Source: Fidelibacterota bacterium | Lineage (GTDB): Bacteria; Fidelibacterota; Marinisomatia; Marinisomatales; TCS55 | NCBI GenBank assembly: GCA_004124385.1 | Contig: SCKN01000001.1 | Coordinates: forward strand, 464,606 to 528,605 | Direction of reading: 5' to 3' | DNA: 64,000 nucleotides | Shown here: positions 34,876 through 45,047 of the stretch, piece after piece | How positions within the stretch are numbered: the stretch's first letter is position 1 | Layout of the letters: every line of letters begins with the position of its first letter | Position numbers and translations under genes: made by a program | Notes under the pieces: model-generated | What the model was told of the DNA's origin: nothing | The model's database searches: none | The model's input: the letters and a program-made list of their open reading frames with translations, nothing else

Positions 34876-37684
34876 TCAACTCTTCAACAATTGAGAATAG
34901 TTCCATTCGCACAGGAATGGCATCACTAAAAACAGATCCGTAACGCTTACCTATAATCCGTTCATCCATAACAATAAACATACCTTCGTCTTCTATTGTT
35001 CGGATCAATCGGCCAAATCCCTGTCTGAACCTGACGACAGCTTCCGGGACAGTGAACTCCATGAATGAATTCCGACCTTGCTGCTGGAGCATATTCCCAT
35101 ACGCTTGAATACGGGGTTCCGTCGGTACACTAAATGGCAATTTGGAAATAATCAATATTTCCAGTAAATCACGGGGCAAATCCACACCTTCCCAAAATGA
35201 ATTTGTACCCAATAAAATTCCGTTTTCAGCTCTATGCATGCCCCGTAGCATGGCATATCGAGATGAACCGGCAACCTGTGCAAAAATGGGTAACTGGCGA
35301 CCGCCAGGTTTTTTCTGAAGTTCTTGATAAACATAATTGAGCGCTTGTCTTGATGTGAATAAAGCCATCATCCGCTTACCAAACCGTTTGTGACACTCAT
35401 AAATCACATCTGCTACCAAACCCGGGTTTTGACCGTTTTTTCCCTGATATTGAAAATAACGTACTTGATCTTCATAGTAAAACGGACTGAGAAATTCTGC
35501 TGTGTGCACAATGTCTTTATCCAAAAGTGAAATACCTGTACGCTGCAGAAAATAATCAAAACTTTCTTCGACGCGTAAAGTTGCAGATGTTAATACACAT
35601 TGTTTTACAGACTGCATAAAAGATTCTGCAAAGTCATGGGCGATATCAATTGGAGCGCCTTTTACGGATACATGCAAATCTTTGTCCTTGCTGCGCCCTT
35701 GGCGATATTGACCCTGTTGCCAATACACCCAGCCATTTTGTTGATCATGGGTCAATAATGCAATTTCAGATTGAAGAGAAGCAATTGCTTCCATGCTATG
35801 TTCAAATAATTGGCTTATATCTCCAAATTCATTATTTTCTGGATCCAATGATTGAAGTTGTCCTAGCATCCCTTTCAGAGCTTGATTAATTCCGGATAAT
35901 GCTAATTCAAATTCCTGAATTTGTATATTAAAATTGGAATAACCTTCCAGCAAATTGTTCATGATTATATGCTGGGGATAGGGAACTTCTTTATTAATTC
36001 TTCCGGCGATTGAACTGGTTAGGTCATCAAAAAATGACTTCCCATTATTGCGGGATGTTTCACAATCCGCTTGCAACGTTTTATAATGCATTTTCAATTC
36101 TGGATTGTCATCCAGTAGTATTTCAATTTTTTGGGTCCAGCGTTTGGCGCTACTCGTATTGGGATCCATAATATCCAAAACAGCATTCACTTTAAACATA
36201 TTCACTTCCAAAGTGAGTTGATCGTAGGCAACATCCACAAGATTATGGGCTTCATCTATAATAACAGCTTCGTATTCTGGTAACAATCCGGGATTATTCA
36301 TGTTGGATAACAACAAAGCATGATTCACAATGATTACTTGGGAATCATTCACAGCCTGGCGAATGGGTCCATAATAACAGCCGTCATTTGATGAGCATAA
36401 TGATGTAGTACAAAATCCTGATTCGCTTTGAATCATCTCAGCAATTTTATATGGTCTTGTACCCCAGAAACCTGCACATTCGGACAAATCACCCGTCTGT
36501 GTAACGTTGAGCCAAACAATAATTGGAAATAATGATTCTACTTCATCCTTACGCAATAATTGTCCTGCATCCGATATAAGCCAATTGAGTCGCGTCATAC
36601 AAATATAATTACTCCGACCTTTTAGAACCATTGCATGGAGCGAAACATCCAATGCTTTTGCCAAAAGGGGTAAATCCTTATTGAATAATTGATCCTGTAG
36701 ATGTTTGGTATGGCATGAGATAATAACCGGGCTTTCATTCTCCTTACTGAATGCTTTTTGCAATGCGGGAAATAAATATGCCATAGATTTTCCCAATCCA
36801 GTCCCGGCTTCAATCGCGCAATAACTTTGGTCTGCATTTAACATTTTTAACACAAAATCACTATATGCCTGCTGTGTAGGGCGTGATTCGTAAGAATCCA
36901 TTATCTGATTTAGTCGACCGCCATTTGCAAAAACCTCTTCAACAGTTAATTCTGATAATGAACCGTTTCCTGTTGTGGCAAATATATTACTATATAAATG
37001 TTTTTCCAGTTTTGACTTTACCAATCCAGTTTTCAAGTTTCCTTCCTTTTTGAGGTAATTACTGATATTGATGTATAAATGGCTATTATGCATGTCATGA
37101 TTTTTAGATACTGCTACTATTTTTGAAAATACTTCCAAGGGATAACTGGCTGCTTCATGAATTAAATGCTGGAAAATGAGACCGGTGTTTACTGTATCTG
37201 CTTCTGCCCGATGAGAACCTACAGCGGATGAATTAAAATATTCTGCAATTGAACCAAGATTGTGAGTTGGATGAAAAAATAAAAATGTGCGTGATAATTG
37301 CAGAGTATCGTATAATTGGTGTTCTACTATTTTTTTATCATAACGCTCACACAGATTGTTTAAGAAATTTATATCAAAAGATATGTTGTGGGCGACCAAT
37401 GGAAAATCTTCCATAAAATCAAGTATATCATCAACAATATTTCCCTCGATTGGTGCATCAGAAACCATTGCATTGGAAATACCGGTAATATCAGTTATAA
37501 ATGAATCAATTTGACGTTCAGGATTGACTAATGTGACAAAGCGATCTACGGCAACGCCACCTTCAAACTTGATTGCTGCAATTTCAATTATGCGGTCACT
37601 TTCAAGGCTTAAGCCTGTTGTTTCAAAATCAAAAGCAATGTAAGTGGATAGGTCAAGAATCCGTAATAATTCTTTCTGCTCCAT
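34868..37684 (-). CDS. dinG: DinG/XPD-like helicase with N-terminal DnaQ-type 3'-5' exonuclease
   Basis: 938 residues. Residues 1 to about 170 are a DEDD exonuclease: AFDFETTGLS (motif I), then VAHNISFDINFL (motif II), then HRAEADTVNTG (motif III). Residues from about 250 on form an XPD/DinG superfamily 2 helicase: Walker A AGTGLGKSMAY, DEAHNLVDVA, and the closing arginine motif RFRQGFGRLIRT. Four cysteines between motifs I and II (YICMTR, ECAGFWG, FCTTSLC, GCYYG) fit the Fe-S cluster region. Such fusions occur in Firmicutes and other phyla as DinG. Role: unwinding and repair of damaged or displaced strands, probably. Confidence 0.93.
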   Translation of the reverse strand: MEQKELLRILDLSTYIAFDFETTGLSLESDRIIEIAAIKFEGGVAVDRFVTLVNPERQIDSFITDITGISNAMVSDAPIEGNIVDDILDFMEDFPLVAHNISFDINFLNNLCERYDKKIVEHQLYDTLQLSRTFLFFHPTHNLGSIAEYFNSSAVGSHRAEADTVNTGLIFQHLIHEAASYPLEVFSKIVAVSKNHDMHNSHLYINISNYLKKEGNLKTGLVKSKLEKHLYSNIFATTGNGSLSELTVEEVFANGGRLNQIMDSYESRPTQQAYSDFVLKMLNADQSYCAIEAGTGLGKSMAYLFPALQKAFSKENESPVIISCHTKHLQDQLFNKDLPLLAKALDVSLHAMVLKGRSNYICMTRLNWLISDAGQLLRKDEVESLFPIIVWLNVTQTGDLSECAGFWGTRPYKIAEMIQSESGFCTTSLCSSNDGCYYGPIRQAVNDSQVIIVNHALLLSNMNNPGLLPEYEAVIIDEAHNLVDVAYDQLTLEVNMFKVNAVLDIMDPNTSSAKRWTQKIEILLDDNPELKMHYKTLQADCETSRNNGKSFFDDLTSSIAGRINKEVPYPQHIIMNNLLEGYSNFNIQIQEFELALSGINQALKGMLGQLQSLDPENNEFGDISQLFEHSMEAIASLQSEIALLTHDQQNGWVYWQQGQYRQGRSKDKDLHVSVKGAPIDIAHDFAESFMQSVKQCVLTSATLRVEESFDYFLQRTGISLLDKDIVHTAEFLSPFYYEDQVRYFQYQGKNGQNPGLVADVIYECHKRFGKRMMALFTSRQALNYVYQELQKKPGGRQLPIFAQVAGSSRYAMLRGMHRAENGILLGTNSFWEGVDLPRDLLEILIISKLPFSVPTEPRIQAYGNMLQQQGRNSFMEFTVPEAVVRFRQGFGRLIRTIEDEGMFIVMDERIIGKRYGSVFSDAIPVRMELFSIVEELIR

Positions 37685-38871
37685 TATAATCCGGCAAAAA
37701 CACGGATAACGTCAAACAGTAAGGATGGTTTTTTGCGGACAGCTATAGAGAAAAGTTTAAGCAAACTACGATCATCGGTCGGTACCGCTGAAATGCCATC
37801 GGCAATGCGATTCAAGTCATCATCCGTAAATCGGAATATGGTTTCTTTGATGCGGTAAAATCTTTCATGGTTCTTGCCGCCGATCTTGTGCCATTCCTTT
37901 TCGTAGGCAGCCAGATTTTTACGTGCAGGGCCGCCATTATGTAGCGCTTTTACAGCCGTTTCTGCCGCCAGTAATCCACTGCGCATACCAGGCACAATGC
38001 CCCCGCCTGTCACCGGATTGACCGTGTGCGCGGCATCACCGACCAGCATAAGCCCATCCATCACCATTTGCTTCACTGTTTTATCAATGGGAATCCCGCC
38101 CACTACTGTTGTCAATACAGATGCTTTGGGATATTTCCAAGCCAGGAATTCATCAAGGAATTTTTGGGCAGATTTACCATCTTTAGCATAATACCCGGAA
38201 ATAGCCACCCCGATATTGGCTTTATTTTTCCCTTTTGGAAACACCCATAAATATCCCCCGGGAGCCCATTTTTTGGATAAATAGAATTCAAACATATGTT
38301 CATCCACATCAATACCCGTCACAGTTTTCTGAAAACCGCACTCCATATTCTTAAGCTTAACCGTTGTTTTGAGACCGGCCCAGCGCCCTACTCTGCTTTC
38401 TACACCATCAGCACCCACGACAATTTTAGCCCGCTTTTCAAACCGTTCACCCACATGTGTGCCTTTAACACCCACGACTCGATCGTTTTCAATAATTATA
38501 TCATCTACATAGGCTTTAGTTACGATTTGAGCGCCTGCACTAGAAGCGTATTCTGCAAGATCATAATCAAATATGCGGCGATCAAGAATATACCCTTTTT
38601 GTTGTAAATCAAATTCAACTACTGTTTCATTGGGTGCAATCAGCCTAATACGGTTGATGGTAGATGCTATCCAGCGTGGATCCGGTTCATGAAAAATGCG
38701 TAGACCGGCATCACTGACGGCTTCTCCGCAGCGCACGGGTACGCCAATATCGCGGTCTTTCTCTAAAAGTAATACTGAAAGTCCGCCTTCAGCAGCAACT
38801 CGGGCGAATGTTGAACCGGCTGGTCCGCCTCCAACGACTATACAGTCGAATTCCTTTTGTTCTTTCCACAT
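37684..38871 (-). CDS. FAD-dependent geranylgeranyl-reductase-family oxidoreductase
   Basis: 395 residues. FAD-binding DCIVVGGGPAGSTFARVAAE at the N-terminus, then VPVRCGEAVSDAG, a block typical of the geranylgeranyl reductase family, and LMLVGDAAHTVNPVTGGG near the C-terminus. Members saturate isoprenoid chains, for example in menaquinone or membrane lipids. It is followed upstream by a two-cluster ferredoxin gene (gap 1 base), so the ferredoxin may be its electron donor, as proposed for archaeal homologues. Its last base is shared with the first of the helicase start, a very tight junction. Confidence 0.88.
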   Translation of the reverse strand: MWKEQKEFDCIVVGGGPAGSTFARVAAEGGLSVLLLEKDRDIGVPVRCGEAVSDAGLRIFHEPDPRWIASTINRIRLIAPNETVVEFDLQQKGYILDRRIFDYDLAEYASSAGAQIVTKAYVDDIIIENDRVVGVKGTHVGERFEKRAKIVVGADGVESRVGRWAGLKTTVKLKNMECGFQKTVTGIDVDEHMFEFYLSKKWAPGGYLWVFPKGKNKANIGVAISGYYAKDGKSAQKFLDEFLAWKYPKASVLTTVVGGIPIDKTVKQMVMDGLMLVGDAAHTVNPVTGGGIVPGMRSGLLAAETAVKALHNGGPARKNLAAYEKEWHKIGGKNHERFYRIKETIFRFTDDDLNRIADGISAVPTDDRSLLKLFSIAVRKKPSLLFDVIRVFAGL

Positions 38872-38872
38872 A

Positions 38873-39073
38873 TTAAGCCGCGGCTTTAGAGGATTTTCTA
38901 GGATCAGTCTGGCTTAAGACTTCAATGGGGCACACATAAACACAGATATCACAATCGATGCAAATATCATGATCAACACTGATTTCTGCTTCCTTAACTT
39001 CGATACAATTAACAGGGCAAACACCTACACAGCACCCACAAAAATCACATTTATTTTCGGCTATTTCAATCAT
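38873..39073 (-). CDS. 2[4Fe-4S] ferredoxin
   Basis: 66 residues. Two cluster motifs are present: CDFCGCCVGVCPVNC and CIDCDICVYVCPIEV, each with the CxxCxxCxxxCP pattern. It is a small soluble electron carrier. Packed between the reductase-family flavoprotein and a membrane protein (8-base overlap), it is most likely the donor for the flavoprotein. Confidence 0.93.
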   Translation of the reverse strand: MIEIAENKCDFCGCCVGVCPVNCIEVKEAEISVDHDICIDCDICVYVCPIEVLSQTDPRKSSKAAA

Positions 39074-39857
39074 GGTCTACAGCAAACGTTGGGAAAATGA
39101 TATTATAGCGAAAGTAATGATAAGTTCGTAAACCAAAAAAGAGAATTGCTAAAGGGATCAAAAACCATGGTAAACGAACAGAAACAAACATGGCTGCAAT
39201 AAATACCGGATAAATACGTACGCGCTCAATATGGCGCTTATGTTCAGGAAAAACTATCGCTATTAAATAAAAGGGTGTAATGACTGCAGCTGCTGTACTG
39301 ATTACAGGGTCATCAAATCTTATTCCAATAAGCGCACCAGCTAACACTAAAAGGGAACATACTGCAATCAATCCTTTACCTGGCTGATAGCCTTTTTCAG
39401 GTATTAAATCCAAGTCAATTTGATAAACGAGTAGTACTGAAATATATACCAAACCATATGGGAAAAAATGTTTAAGAGTAACAAAGAAGTCTCCATTTAA
39501 CCAGCTTAACCAGCCCCAACCTGTTATGAACAAAACCAAAGCAAAGATGATATGTTGTATTATAAATATAAGATTAAAATCGATGTTTGTAAATGAAATT
39601 TTTTCTTTTTTGAAAATGATGGTAGTGATAACCGTTACAATTAATAACGTAATTAATCCAACACCGGCCAATGACATATCCCAGTAAATATAGCGTTCTG
39701 ACATAGCTTGCTGGGCACTGGTACCGGAGGTCATCATTATCCAGACAGCAAACCAACTCAACGGTTTCAGTTTCATTAAACGATCCAGCTTTTCCGAAAA
39801 CGTCGATAGCGTTTTATAAACAGCGGATTCAGGTTTGATGATACGAGAGATGATCAT
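39066..39857 (-). CDS. polytopic membrane protein of unknown function
   Basis: 263 residues with about seven hydrophobic segments, for example MSLAGVGLITLLIVTVITTI, LIFIIQHIIFALVLFITGW and GLIAVCSLLVLAGALIGI. A cytosolic N-terminal region of about 30 residues precedes them. No conserved motif known to me. It overlaps the ferredoxin by 8 bases and the NSS transporter by 4, so it belongs to the same transcript. A link to the isoprenoid-reductase step or to the transporter is possible but unproven. Confidence 0.7.
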   Translation of the reverse strand: MIISRIIKPESAVYKTLSTFSEKLDRLMKLKPLSWFAVWIMMTSGTSAQQAMSERYIYWDMSLAGVGLITLLIVTVITTIIFKKEKISFTNIDFNLIFIIQHIIFALVLFITGWGWLSWLNGDFFVTLKHFFPYGLVYISVLLVYQIDLDLIPEKGYQPGKGLIAVCSLLVLAGALIGIRFDDPVISTAAAVITPFYLIAIVFPEHKRHIERVRIYPVFIAAMFVSVRLPWFLIPLAILFFGLRTYHYFRYNIIFPTFAVDHD

Positions 39858-41227
39858 TGGATCAGTTTGATCCCAAAGGCAATATCAAGTACTTCGTTAA
39901 TAATAATAAATCCAACGACTGTTGCAGCGATGCCCAATAAGACAATAATGATCTCTTTAGAAACAATGGATTTGTCCATGCCTATTTTAAGTTCTTCAAT
40001 AAAATGATCAACACCCCATTTTTTCAAGACAAATATTGCTGTTAGCATACCGCCGATGGGCAGCATGTATTTAGAGGATAAGTAATCCATAAAATCAAAA
40101 AATGACATACCGAGAAACTCTGTTATGTTTATTCCTCCACCCATGGAAAACGAACAAAAAGCACCCACGATTGTAATGACTAATCCAAATTGAATAGTCG
40201 CTTTTTTCCTAGTCCACCCTTTTTGATCAATGAAGTAAGCAGTGACGACTTCCAGGATAGAAATAGCGGATGTTAATGCTGCCATAAACAACAATACAAA
40301 GAACAGGGTCCCCCAAACTGTTCCTCCGGGTAACTGCGGAAATACTGAAGGAAGCACTACAAAAATTCCATTACCGGCTTCCGGATTCGCCCCAAGTGCA
40401 AAAACCATGGTGAAAATTGCGATGCCAGCCAGCATGGCGATGGCTGTATCCAGAGCAATAACCCATAAAGCTGAATTGAGTAAATTTTGTTTTCGTCCAA
40501 GATAACTTCCATAGGTGATCATTGTTCCCATGCCCAAGCTCAATGTAAAAAATGAATGCCCCAAAGCTAGGACAACACTGGAAGCAGTTAAATCTTCAAA
40601 GCGCGGTTTAAATAAAAATGAAATTCCTTCCATCCCTCCGGGGAGCGTCATACCCCGCACAGCTAGCGCACCCAATAGAATAATAATAAGCGGCATCATT
40701 ATCTTAGACCATTTTTCAATTCCGCCTTTAACACCATTAACGATGACCCAAATACAAACGGTCATAAAAATAACTTGAAAGAAAATGGGGCTCCACGTAC
40801 CATTTATAAAATTATTAAAAACACTACTTGCCGCAGCCGGATCTCCCGCCAACTCTTTAAAACCGCCAGTGACGGAGATAATTATATATTTCATTATCCA
40901 ACCGCCCACAACACCATAGAAGGAAAGAATCACAAAAGCAGAAGCCACACCAAGAAATCCCACCCATTTCCAATTGGTGCCAGGGGCCAGTTTTTCAAAT
41001 GCCCCAACCGGACTTAATTGTGTTCTTCTACCTATGACAAATTCAGCAATCACTAAGGATAGACCCACAACAAAAATACATGCTAAATAAACTAATGTAA
41101 ACGCTGCACCACCATTCTGTCCGGCCATATGCGGAAATTTCCAAATATTACCAATGCCCACAGCTGATCCTGACGCAGCCAAGATAAAACCGAGTTTAGA
41201 TCCCCATTGTTCCCGTTGATTACTCAT
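39854..41227 (-). CDS. sodium-dependent neurotransmitter-symporter (NSS) family transporter
   Basis: 457 residues, twelve predicted helices. The N-terminus REQWGSKLGFILAASGSAVGIGNIWKFP contains the unwound TM1 sodium and substrate site of LeuT-type proteins; GQNGGAAFTLVYL is next. It imports amino acids or related amines with Na+. The substrate cannot be predicted. It overlaps genes at both ends by 4 bases. Confidence 0.93.
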   Translation of the reverse strand: MSNQREQWGSKLGFILAASGSAVGIGNIWKFPHMAGQNGGAAFTLVYLACIFVVGLSLVIAEFVIGRRTQLSPVGAFEKLAPGTNWKWVGFLGVASAFVILSFYGVVGGWIMKYIIISVTGGFKELAGDPAAASSVFNNFINGTWSPIFFQVIFMTVCIWVIVNGVKGGIEKWSKIMMPLIIILLGALAVRGMTLPGGMEGISFLFKPRFEDLTASSVVLALGHSFFTLSLGMGTMITYGSYLGRKQNLLNSALWVIALDTAIAMLAGIAIFTMVFALGANPEAGNGIFVVLPSVFPQLPGGTVWGTLFFVLLFMAALTSAISILEVVTAYFIDQKGWTRKKATIQFGLVITIVGAFCSFSMGGGINITEFLGMSFFDFMDYLSSKYMLPIGGMLTAIFVLKKWGVDHFIEELKIGMDKSIVSKEIIIVLLGIAATVVGFIIINEVLDIAFGIKLIQ

Positions 41228-41634
41228 TCTTCCTCACTCTTCGTTTCTATTGTTTCAATATTTTCTGTCATGACACTATTAAATGGGTTCAAATGTGCAT
41301 CCACTACTGCATCCAACATGCCGTAAATGTAAATGAATACTGCCCACCAAGCATACTTATTACGCTTTTCAAGATAACGATGTTTCCGCAAGCTGTAATT
41401 CCCAGAATCATAATTTTTGTATATATCTCCATTTAAAGACCATTGATAAATGGACGCTGCTTCCAATGATAATAGCAATGCAGCTTTGATCCATCGGCCA
41501 TTATAAACTTGCCCGCCCCCAGGAAATATTGCACCGTATTTTGCAGCGTTTGCAGGAGTTTTCGCTTTCAAAGAATCTACTTCCAGAGGAAATAAATACG
41601 AACAGAAAACAATCAATATTAATATTCGATTCAT
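41224..41634 (-). CDS. DUF5683-type exported small membrane protein
   Basis: 136 residues. A signal peptide-like start (MNRILILIVFCSYLFPLE) is followed by YGAIFPGGGQVYNGRWIKA, the core of DUF5683, and two hydrophobic stretches (AALLLSLEAASIYQW, WWAVFIYIYGMLDAVVDA). These small proteins are common in Bacteroidetes-type genomes with no known role. It overlaps the NSS gene by 4 bases and the RidA gene by 4. Confidence 0.8.
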   Translation of the reverse strand: MNRILILIVFCSYLFPLEVDSLKAKTPANAAKYGAIFPGGGQVYNGRWIKAALLLSLEAASIYQWSLNGDIYKNYDSGNYSLRKHRYLEKRNKYAWWAVFIYIYGMLDAVVDAHLNPFNSVMTENIETIETKSEEE

Positions 41635-42020
41635 TCATTAATCACTGCAACACATTCAATTTCAACATCTGTTCCAGCTGGTAGTCCAGAAGCAGCTACT
41701 AGTGACCTTGCCGGAGCAGTTTTTTCATCCAATCTTCTGTTAAATACTTCATTTATTTCTGCATAATTGCTCATATCAGTCAGAAAGACGGTGAATTTAA
41801 CCACATTAGATAGATCGCTACCTCCAGCTTTTAACACATTGTCTAAATTATTAAAAATTTGATCAACCCGATCCTTAAAACTAGTCTCAATTAATTTTCC
41901 CGTTTCTGGATTGATAGCTATTTGTCCTGCTGTAAATATAAAGCCGTTTGAAATAACACCTTGATTATAAGATCCAATGGGTAGAGGTGCTTTGTCTGTT
42001 TTAATTATTTTTTTATTCAT
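41631..42020 (-). CDS. ridA: RidA-family enamine/imine deaminase
   Basis: 129 residues. The pattern PIGSYNQGVISNGFIFTAGQ, then GSDLSNVVKFTVFLTDMSN and PARSLVAASGLPAGTDVEIE (with the Arg that binds the substrate carboxylate and the late Glu) is that of RidA (YjgF). It hydrolyses reactive enamines formed by PLP enzymes to ketoacids and ammonia. It sits 5 bases from the PPC-domain gene in the run. Confidence 0.95.
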   Translation of the reverse strand: MNKKIIKTDKAPLPIGSYNQGVISNGFIFTAGQIAINPETGKLIETSFKDRVDQIFNNLDNVLKAGGSDLSNVVKFTVFLTDMSNYAEINEVFNRRLDEKTAPARSLVAASGLPAGTDVEIECVAVINE

Positions 42021-42025
42021 TATAT

Positions 42026-42454
42026 TTATTTATCAATGAAGCACATGGTTGCTAAACCGATATTGGAATCCATTTCCCTATATCCAGATGTATTAATTTT
42101 CTTTAAAACAAATTCTCCAACTGCAGCCACAGTTGCTTCAAAAAGATGTCCACCTTTTACAGCCATAGAATGGTCACTTATATTTATGTGAGCATGAATA
42201 AATGGTTTCCCATCTTTTAATTGGATATTCCCTTGAAATGAAGTGAGCTCCCAAATTTCATTAAAATGCTCAATAATATATTTTTTATTAGCCAAATCGT
42301 AGGCACCCAATTCAATTTCCTTGATTGCACCAATTCCTGAAATTTGTCCATTAATAATATCATGATCTTTGCAGAATTGAGTAAGTGTTGACATAATCAG
42401 TTCATCCTGCTGAACGTGAATCATAAATGTATCTCCATCTTGTTCGTAAAGCAT
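42026..42454 (-). CDS. PPC-domain (DUF296) protein
   Basis: 142 residues, a single PPC domain without AT-hook. GQISGIGAIKEIELGAYD, KPFIHAHINISD and GGHLFEATVAAVGEFVL, with two conserved histidines that bind zinc in bacterial members. Plant homologues are AT-hook DNA-binding proteins, but bacterial single-domain members have no settled function. It lies 1 base downstream of alaS. Confidence 0.88.
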   Translation of the reverse strand: MLYEQDGDTFMIHVQQDELIMSTLTQFCKDHDIINGQISGIGAIKEIELGAYDLANKKYIIEHFNEIWELTSFQGNIQLKDGKPFIHAHINISDHSMAVKGGHLFEATVAAVGEFVLKKINTSGYREMDSNIGLATMCFIDK

Positions 42455-42455
42455 A

Positions 42456-45047
42456 TTAACCTTTCAGTACTTCTATAATAATTGTTTCTGCTACTTTCAA
42501 GGCTTCCTTCAACTTGGCAGTATCTTTTCCTCCAGCTGTAGCTAAATGAGGTCTTCCGCCGCCGCCGCCGCCCATGATGGCGCCAATAGATTTTGCCAAC
42601 GCCGGAGCCATAATTCCTGCTTCATTTAAATCTTTGGTTACCACTACAACAATACTAGGTTTTTCTCCCGCTGCAGAGCCCAAAACTCCCACGCCTGAAT
42701 CCAATGCATTTAACAATTGATCTCCAAGTTCTTTTAGCGACTCCATATCAACTGTTTGTGTCTCGTAAATTACAATTTGGTTACCATCAACTTCATTTGC
42801 TTTAGCAATAATATTTTTAATGTCAAAAGATGAAGAAGATTTTTGCTTTTGTTTCAACGCTTTTTCCAAATCTTTTTTCTGCTGCAATAATTGGTCGATG
42901 CGTGTACTCAAATCTCCCGCAGAACTCGTTAATTTTGATTGTAATTCTTCCATAATAGCAGATTGACCTTGGATATACTCAACAGCTTTCGGTCCCGTCA
43001 CTGCTACAATTCTTCGAACTCCTGCGGCTAAAGAAGATTCTTCTTTTACTTTAAAAAAGCCGATATCTCCTGTTCGTTCAACATGCGTACCTCCACATAA
43101 TTCTTTTGAAAAATCACCAATGGATAATACTCGAACTGTATCACCATATTTTTCTCCAAACATGGCAATGGCGCCTTCTTTTCGGGCATCATCGTAATCT
43201 TTAACAGATGTTTTAACTTCCGTATTTTCTAAAATTTCACGATTGACGATGGATTCAATCTGCCTCAATTCTTCATGAGTAACCTTTTTATGATGAGTTA
43301 AATCAAAACGTAAATTATCGGAATCTACTCGCGAACCGGCTTGATTTACTTGCTCTCCCAGAACTTCTTTCAAAGCAGCGTGCATTAAATGAGTGGCTGT
43401 GTGATTTTTTCGAATGTTTTTCCTACGCATATTATCCACTGTACATGTGACGGTATTCCCTGTTGATGATGAATCAAAATCTCCAGAACAATAATGAATA
43501 AATACATCATTCTCATTCTGAACATTGTTAACTGTTAGATCAATCCCAGTACCGGTGATCCTTCCCGTATCATTAACCTGCCCGCCAGATTCAGCATAAA
43601 ATGGTGTTTCATCTAAAACCAATAAAACCAAATCATTTGCAATACTGTATCGTTTAATACTTGCTTCAGCTGTTGTCTGCTCGTAACCAAGAAAAGTAGA
43701 ATCATCTCCTTCGCTAACTGTTGTCCATTTAATTTGCTTCATGTCTGCCTTGAATTTACCAGATTCTTTTGCTCTTTTTCGCTGAACTTCCATTGATTTA
43801 TTAAACCCTTTTTCGTCCACCATTATTCCTTTTTCTTGGGCCATAAGCTGCGTTAGATCCAATGGGAATCCATAAGTATCGTATAATTTAAATGCATCTT
43901 CTCCGGGGATTGTTTTACCCTTTAGGTTTTTTAATAATTTTTCAAAATGGTTAATCCCTCGATCAAGTGCTTCATTAAATGAAGCTTCCTCACTTTTAAT
44001 TACGTTTGAAATATGTTTTTGTTTTTCAATCAATTCAGGAAAAGCATCACCCATTAAATCGCAAACCGTATCTACTAAACCATGAATAAATGGTTCATGC
44101 TGATCCAGCTTACGTCCAAATCGGGCAGCGCGGCGAAGTATCCTTCGTAATACATATCCCCTTCCTTCATTAGATGGCAATGCACCATCTGCAATGGAGA
44201 ATGAAAGCATCCGAACATGGTCAGCTATCACTTGAAATGGCACTGAATTATCTTTACTAGATTTCCCGGTTAAATCTTCAATTTTTGCAATGATGGATGT
44301 AAAAAGGTCTGAATCATAATTACTGGTTCTTCCCTGAAGGACTGTTACAATTCGCTCCAGACCTGCACCCGTATCGACGTGTTTTTCAGGTAAATCTTCT
44401 AATGTTCCATCGGCCAAGCGGTTATTCTGAATAAAAACAAGATTCCATAATTCCCAGTAATCATCCGAATTATTCACACCTTGTGCATCTTGTTTTGATA
44501 GATCATCACCCATGTAATAATGAATTTCTGAACATGGGCCACATGGTCCCGTATCACCCATTTCCCAAAAATTATCTTTTTTACCGCATTTTAATATTCT
44601 GGCTGGATCTATATCAGTGACTTTAGACCATAATTGAAATGCTTCATCATCATCTTCATAGACAGTTGCCCAAAGACGTTCTTTATCTAATCCCCAAACT
44701 TCAGTTAATAATTCCCAAGCCCATTCAATGGCTTCAGCTTTATAATAATCACCAAACGACCAGTTGCCAAGCATTTCGAAAAAAGTATGATGAAATGTAT
44801 CGAAACCAACTTCTTCCAGATCATTATGTTTTCCGCTTACGCGTATGCATTTCTGACTATTGACTGCACGGAGTTGTTGCGGTTTTTGGTCACCCAGAAA
44901 AATGGGTTTGAATTGATTCATACCAGCATTGGTGAATAATAATGTGGGGTCATCATGAGGAACGACAGATGAGCTGCGAACAAATTGATGACCTTTATTC
45001 TTAAAAAAGTCTATATATGATTTACGTATGTCTGCTGCGTTCTTCAA
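42456..45047 (-). CDS. alaS: alanine-tRNA ligase
   Basis: 863 residues, near the usual 875. Opening: ADIRKSYIDFFKNKGHQFV, then GMNQFKPIFLG, and GRGYVLRRILRRAARFG of the class II aminoacylation domain. The editing domain has HTATHLMHAAL and CGGTHVERTGD, with the zinc-binding HxxxH and CxxxH. The C-terminal DHHA1-like domain ends with IGAIMGGGGGGRPHLATAGG. It charges tRNA-Ala. It overlaps the outer-membrane-like gene upstream by 4 bases. Confidence 0.97.
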   Translation of the reverse strand: MKNAADIRKSYIDFFKNKGHQFVRSSSVVPHDDPTLLFTNAGMNQFKPIFLGDQKPQQLRAVNSQKCIRVSGKHNDLEEVGFDTFHHTFFEMLGNWSFGDYYKAEAIEWAWELLTEVWGLDKERLWATVYEDDDEAFQLWSKVTDIDPARILKCGKKDNFWEMGDTGPCGPCSEIHYYMGDDLSKQDAQGVNNSDDYWELWNLVFIQNNRLADGTLEDLPEKHVDTGAGLERIVTVLQGRTSNYDSDLFTSIIAKIEDLTGKSSKDNSVPFQVIADHVRMLSFSIADGALPSNEGRGYVLRRILRRAARFGRKLDQHEPFIHGLVDTVCDLMGDAFPELIEKQKHISNVIKSEEASFNEALDRGINHFEKLLKNLKGKTIPGEDAFKLYDTYGFPLDLTQLMAQEKGIMVDEKGFNKSMEVQRKRAKESGKFKADMKQIKWTTVSEGDDSTFLGYEQTTAEASIKRYSIANDLVLLVLDETPFYAESGGQVNDTGRITGTGIDLTVNNVQNENDVFIHYCSGDFDSSSTGNTVTCTVDNMRRKNIRKNHTATHLMHAALKEVLGEQVNQAGSRVDSDNLRFDLTHHKKVTHEELRQIESIVNREILENTEVKTSVKDYDDARKEGAIAMFGEKYGDTVRVLSIGDFSKELCGGTHVERTGDIGFFKVKEESSLAAGVRRIVAVTGPKAVEYIQGQSAIMEELQSKLTSSAGDLSTRIDQLLQQKKDLEKALKQKQKSSSSFDIKNIIAKANEVDGNQIVIYETQTVDMESLKELGDQLLNALDSGVGVLGSAAGEKPSIVVVVTKDLNEAGIMAPALAKSIGAIMGGGGGGRPHLATAGGKDTAKLKEALKVAETIIIEVLKG

